Shown: positions 60,241-61,856 of the stretch, piece by piece
Numbering within the stretch: position 1 is the first letter of the stretch
Layout of the letters: each line of letters starts with the position of its first letter
From: Sphingopyxis terrae subsp. terrae NBRC 15098
GTDB taxonomy: Bacteria; Pseudomonadota; Alphaproteobacteria; Sphingomonadales; Sphingomonadaceae
Length of the DNA: 61,856 nt
Assembly (NCBI RefSeq): GCF_001598815.1
Contig: NZ_BCZQ01000013.1
Coordinates: 1-61,856, forward strand
Direction: 5' to 3'
The notes under the pieces: generated by a model
Databases searched by the model: none
What the model saw: only the letters and a program-made list of their open reading frames with translations
Told to the model about the DNA's origin: nothing
Position numbers and translations under genes: made by a program

Positions 60241-60340
60241 AAGGCCGTGCGTCCCCGCGAAGGCGGGGACCCATCTCCGGTCGGTGCTATTTTTCGCCCA
60301 CGGATGATGGACCCCCGCCTTCGCGGGGGCACACGGCTTT
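60241..60340. repeat. palindromic repeat after sodB
   Basis: Arms 60241-60274 (AAGGCCGTGCGTCCCCGCG..) and 60307-60340 are inverted copies with a few mismatches around a 32-base spacer. It lies 15 bases after the sodB stop and may help end that transcript. Confidence 0.85.
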
Positions 60341-60396
60341 CGACGTCAGGGCATTGGCTTCTGTCATAAGACTATTTCCTCGCCTATAGGCGCGGC

Positions 60397-61776
60397 ATGA
60401 CGATCAGCCTCTTCGAACTTTTCAAAATCGGTGTCGGGCCATCGAGCTCGCATACCGTCGGACCGATGGTTGCGGCGCGGCGCTTCACCGTCTGGCTCGA
60501 CGAACGCGGCCTGCTCGGCAAGGCGGCGCATGTCGAGGCCGATCTCTATGGCTCGCTTGCGCTGACGGGGAAGGGGCACGCGGCCGATACCGCAGTGGTC
60601 GCCGGGCTGGCGGGCGAAATCCCGGCCGAAACCAGCCTCGCTGCGATCAAGGCGCATTGGGACCGCGCCGAGAATGAGGGCTTTCTTTATCTGCTCGGCC
60701 GCCAGCGCGTCCGCTTTCAACCGGCGCGCGACCTGCATTTCCAGATGAAGCAGCGCCAGCCTTTTCACAGCAACGCCCTGAGCTTCACCGCGCGCGACGG
60801 CGATGGCGAGATACTGGCCAAGCGCATGTATTTCTCGATCGGCGGCGGTTTCGTCGTCGACGAGGAGGAGGCGGGACGCAACAGCCGCGGCGCCGAGGAT
60901 GAGGTGACGCTGCCTTTCGCCTTCACCTCGGGCGCCGACCTCCTCAGCATGGGCGCGGCGTCGGGCAAGAGTTTTGCCGAAATGATGCTCGACAACGAGC
61001 TGGTGCACCGCAGCGTCGAACAGGTCGAGGCCGGGCTCGACCAGATCGCCGCGGCGATGGACGCGTCGATCGATGCGGGCTGCTGCAGCACGGGCACGCT
61101 GCCCGGCGGCCTCAAGGTCAAGCGCCGCGCGCCGCAGATCGCCGCCGACATCCGCGAACGGCATGAGGCGAACCTGTCCGATCCGATGGCGATGATGGAC
61201 TGGATCAACCTGTGGGCGATGGCGGTGAACGAGGAAAATGCCGCGGGCGGCAAGGTCGTCACCGCGCCCACCAATGGCGCGGCGGGGATCATCCCGGCGG
61301 TGATCCGCTATTACCGGCGCAGCTATCGCGGCGACGCGGCGGGGGTGCGCACCTTCCTGCTCGCCGCGGGCGCGGTCGGCGCGCTTTACAAACGCAACGC
61401 CAGCATCTCGGGCGCCGAGGTCGGCTGCCAAGGCGAGGTCGGCGTCGCCTGTTCGATGGCGGCGGCGGGGCTCACCGCAGCGCTCGGCGGCACCAACGCG
61501 CAGGTCGAGAATGCCGCCGAGATCGGCATGGAGCATAATCTGGGTCTCACCTGCGACCCGATCGGCGGGCTGGTCCAGATCCCGTGCATCGAGCGCAACG
61601 CGATGGGCGCGATCAAGGCGATCGACGCGAGCCGCATCGCGATGATCGGCGACGGCACGCACGTCGTCAGCCTCGACACGGTGATCGCGACGATGCTGCA
61701 AACGGGCCGCGACATGCGCGACAAATACAAGGAAACGTCGAAGGGCGGGCTGGCGGTCAGCGTGGTGGAGTGTTGA
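60397..61776 (+). CDS. sdaA: L-serine ammonia-lyase
   Basis: A 459-residue single-chain iron-sulfur L-serine dehydratase that converts serine to pyruvate and ammonia. The N-terminal domain begins [21 protein letters not shown], diagnostic for the family. The catalytic domain has cysteines in [33 protein letters not shown] and [19 protein letters not shown], which bind the 4Fe-4S cluster. Length is normal for the fused one-chain form. It follows the sodB palindrome and is probably a separate transcription unit. A repeat lies at the window edge behind it. Confidence 0.97.
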   Translation: MTISLFELFKIGVGPSSSHTVGPMVAARRFTVWLDERGLLGKAAHVEADLYGSLALTGKGHAADTAVVAGLAGEIPAETSLAAIKAHWDRAENEGFLYLLGRQRVRFQPARDLHFQMKQRQPFHSNALSFTARDGDGEILAKRMYFSIGGGFVVDEEEAGRNSRGAEDEVTLPFAFTSGADLLSMGAASGKSFAEMMLDNELVHRSVEQVEAGLDQIAAAMDASIDAGCCSTGTLPGGLKVKRRAPQIAADIRERHEANLSDPMAMMDWINLWAMAVNEENAAGGKVVTAPTNGAAGIIPAVIRYYRRSYRGDAAGVRTFLLAAGAVGALYKRNASISGAEVGCQGEVGVACSMAAAGLTAALGGTNAQVENAAEIGMEHNLGLTCDPIGGLVQIPCIERNAMGAIKAIDASRIAMIGDGTHVVSLDTVIATMLQTGRDMRDKYKETSKGGLAVSVVEC

Positions 61777-61785
61777 TGGCCTGAT

Positions 61786-61856
61786 CCTCCCTGCCGCGAC
61801 GCGGTGGGGAGGTGGCAGCGCGAAGCGCTGACGGAGGGGCAATGGCGCGACGTCGC
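61786..61856. repeat. dispersed repeat at the window end (incomplete)
   Basis: CCTCCCTGCCGCGACGCGGTGGGGAGG-like inverted sequence followed by GGCAGCGCGAAGCGCTGACGGAGGGG begins just after sdaA and is cut by the window edge. The pattern is of the kind found repeatedly between sphingomonad genes; extent and partner arm are unknown. Confidence 0.5.

Overview
The window is a GC-rich, gene-dense chromosomal segment of an alphaproteobacterium, almost certainly a sphingomonad (order Sphingomonadales; a Sphingopyxis-like genome is my best guess, from overall gene content only). Support comes from the EcfG/NepR/PhyR general stress module, tandem TorF-type porins, the codon and GC profile, and the many short palindromic repeats between genes. 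I see no rRNA, tRNA, CRISPR array, prophage or insertion sequence. The first ~240 bases, a small gene at 19300-19545 and a lipoprotein gene at 50968-51390 are visibly AT-richer than the rest and look like islets of transferred DNA.

Layout. 1-455: edge of an AT-richer stretch with a cut-off gene and a small hypothetical. 588-3950: class Ia ribonucleotide reductase (nrdA-nrdB) with a palindromic NrdR-like operator over its promoter. 4170-4282: a 20-residue microprotein gene with its own terminator. 4391-6682: CHASE2-EAL cyclic-di-GMP phosphodiesterase. 6796-13571: acyl-CoA dehydrogenase, threonylcarbamoyl-AMP synthase, EamA exporter, S10 peptidase, and an SDR dehydrogenase coupled to a one-cysteine thioredoxin-like protein. 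13642-19545: acyl-CoA carboxylase, LytTR membrane regulator, acyltransferase-3, an S41 protease behind a BlaI/CopY-type operator, GNAT and an Imm32-like orphan. 20008-23243: ispG and two TorF porins. 23293-28203: four overlapping oxidative genes (dehydrogenase, amidohydrolase, FAD oxidoreductase, FMN oxidase). 28263-36856: ilvA, thioesterase, ggt, an arginine succinyltransferase operon (M20 hydrolase-astA-astB) and a diguanylate cyclase. 36982-48657: malate synthase G, a Rap1a/Tai-like protein, CDF exporter, GMC oxidoreductase, trhO, lysC, ubiG, GNAT, SH3-like protein, lipase-like hydrolase and a PQQ-type sugar dehydrogenase.

48737-54067 is the general stress response locus: ecfG, its anti-sigma factor nepR, a blue-light BLUF protein, a second EcfG-like sigma factor, phyR and a GAF-PAS-HWE kinase. 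Exact or near-exact EcfG promoters precede nepR and phyR, so the circuit appears to feed back on itself, and the BLUF gene suggests a light input.

54119-59521 is a four-gene DNA-repair cassette with overlapping start/stop codons: radical SAM protein, a DUF4130-UdgX fusion, a metallo-beta-lactamase exonuclease and an ATP-dependent DNA ligase. The usual Lhr-type helicase and phosphoesterase partners are absent, and the ligase gene carries an in-frame palindromic repeat. sodB and sdaA close the window.
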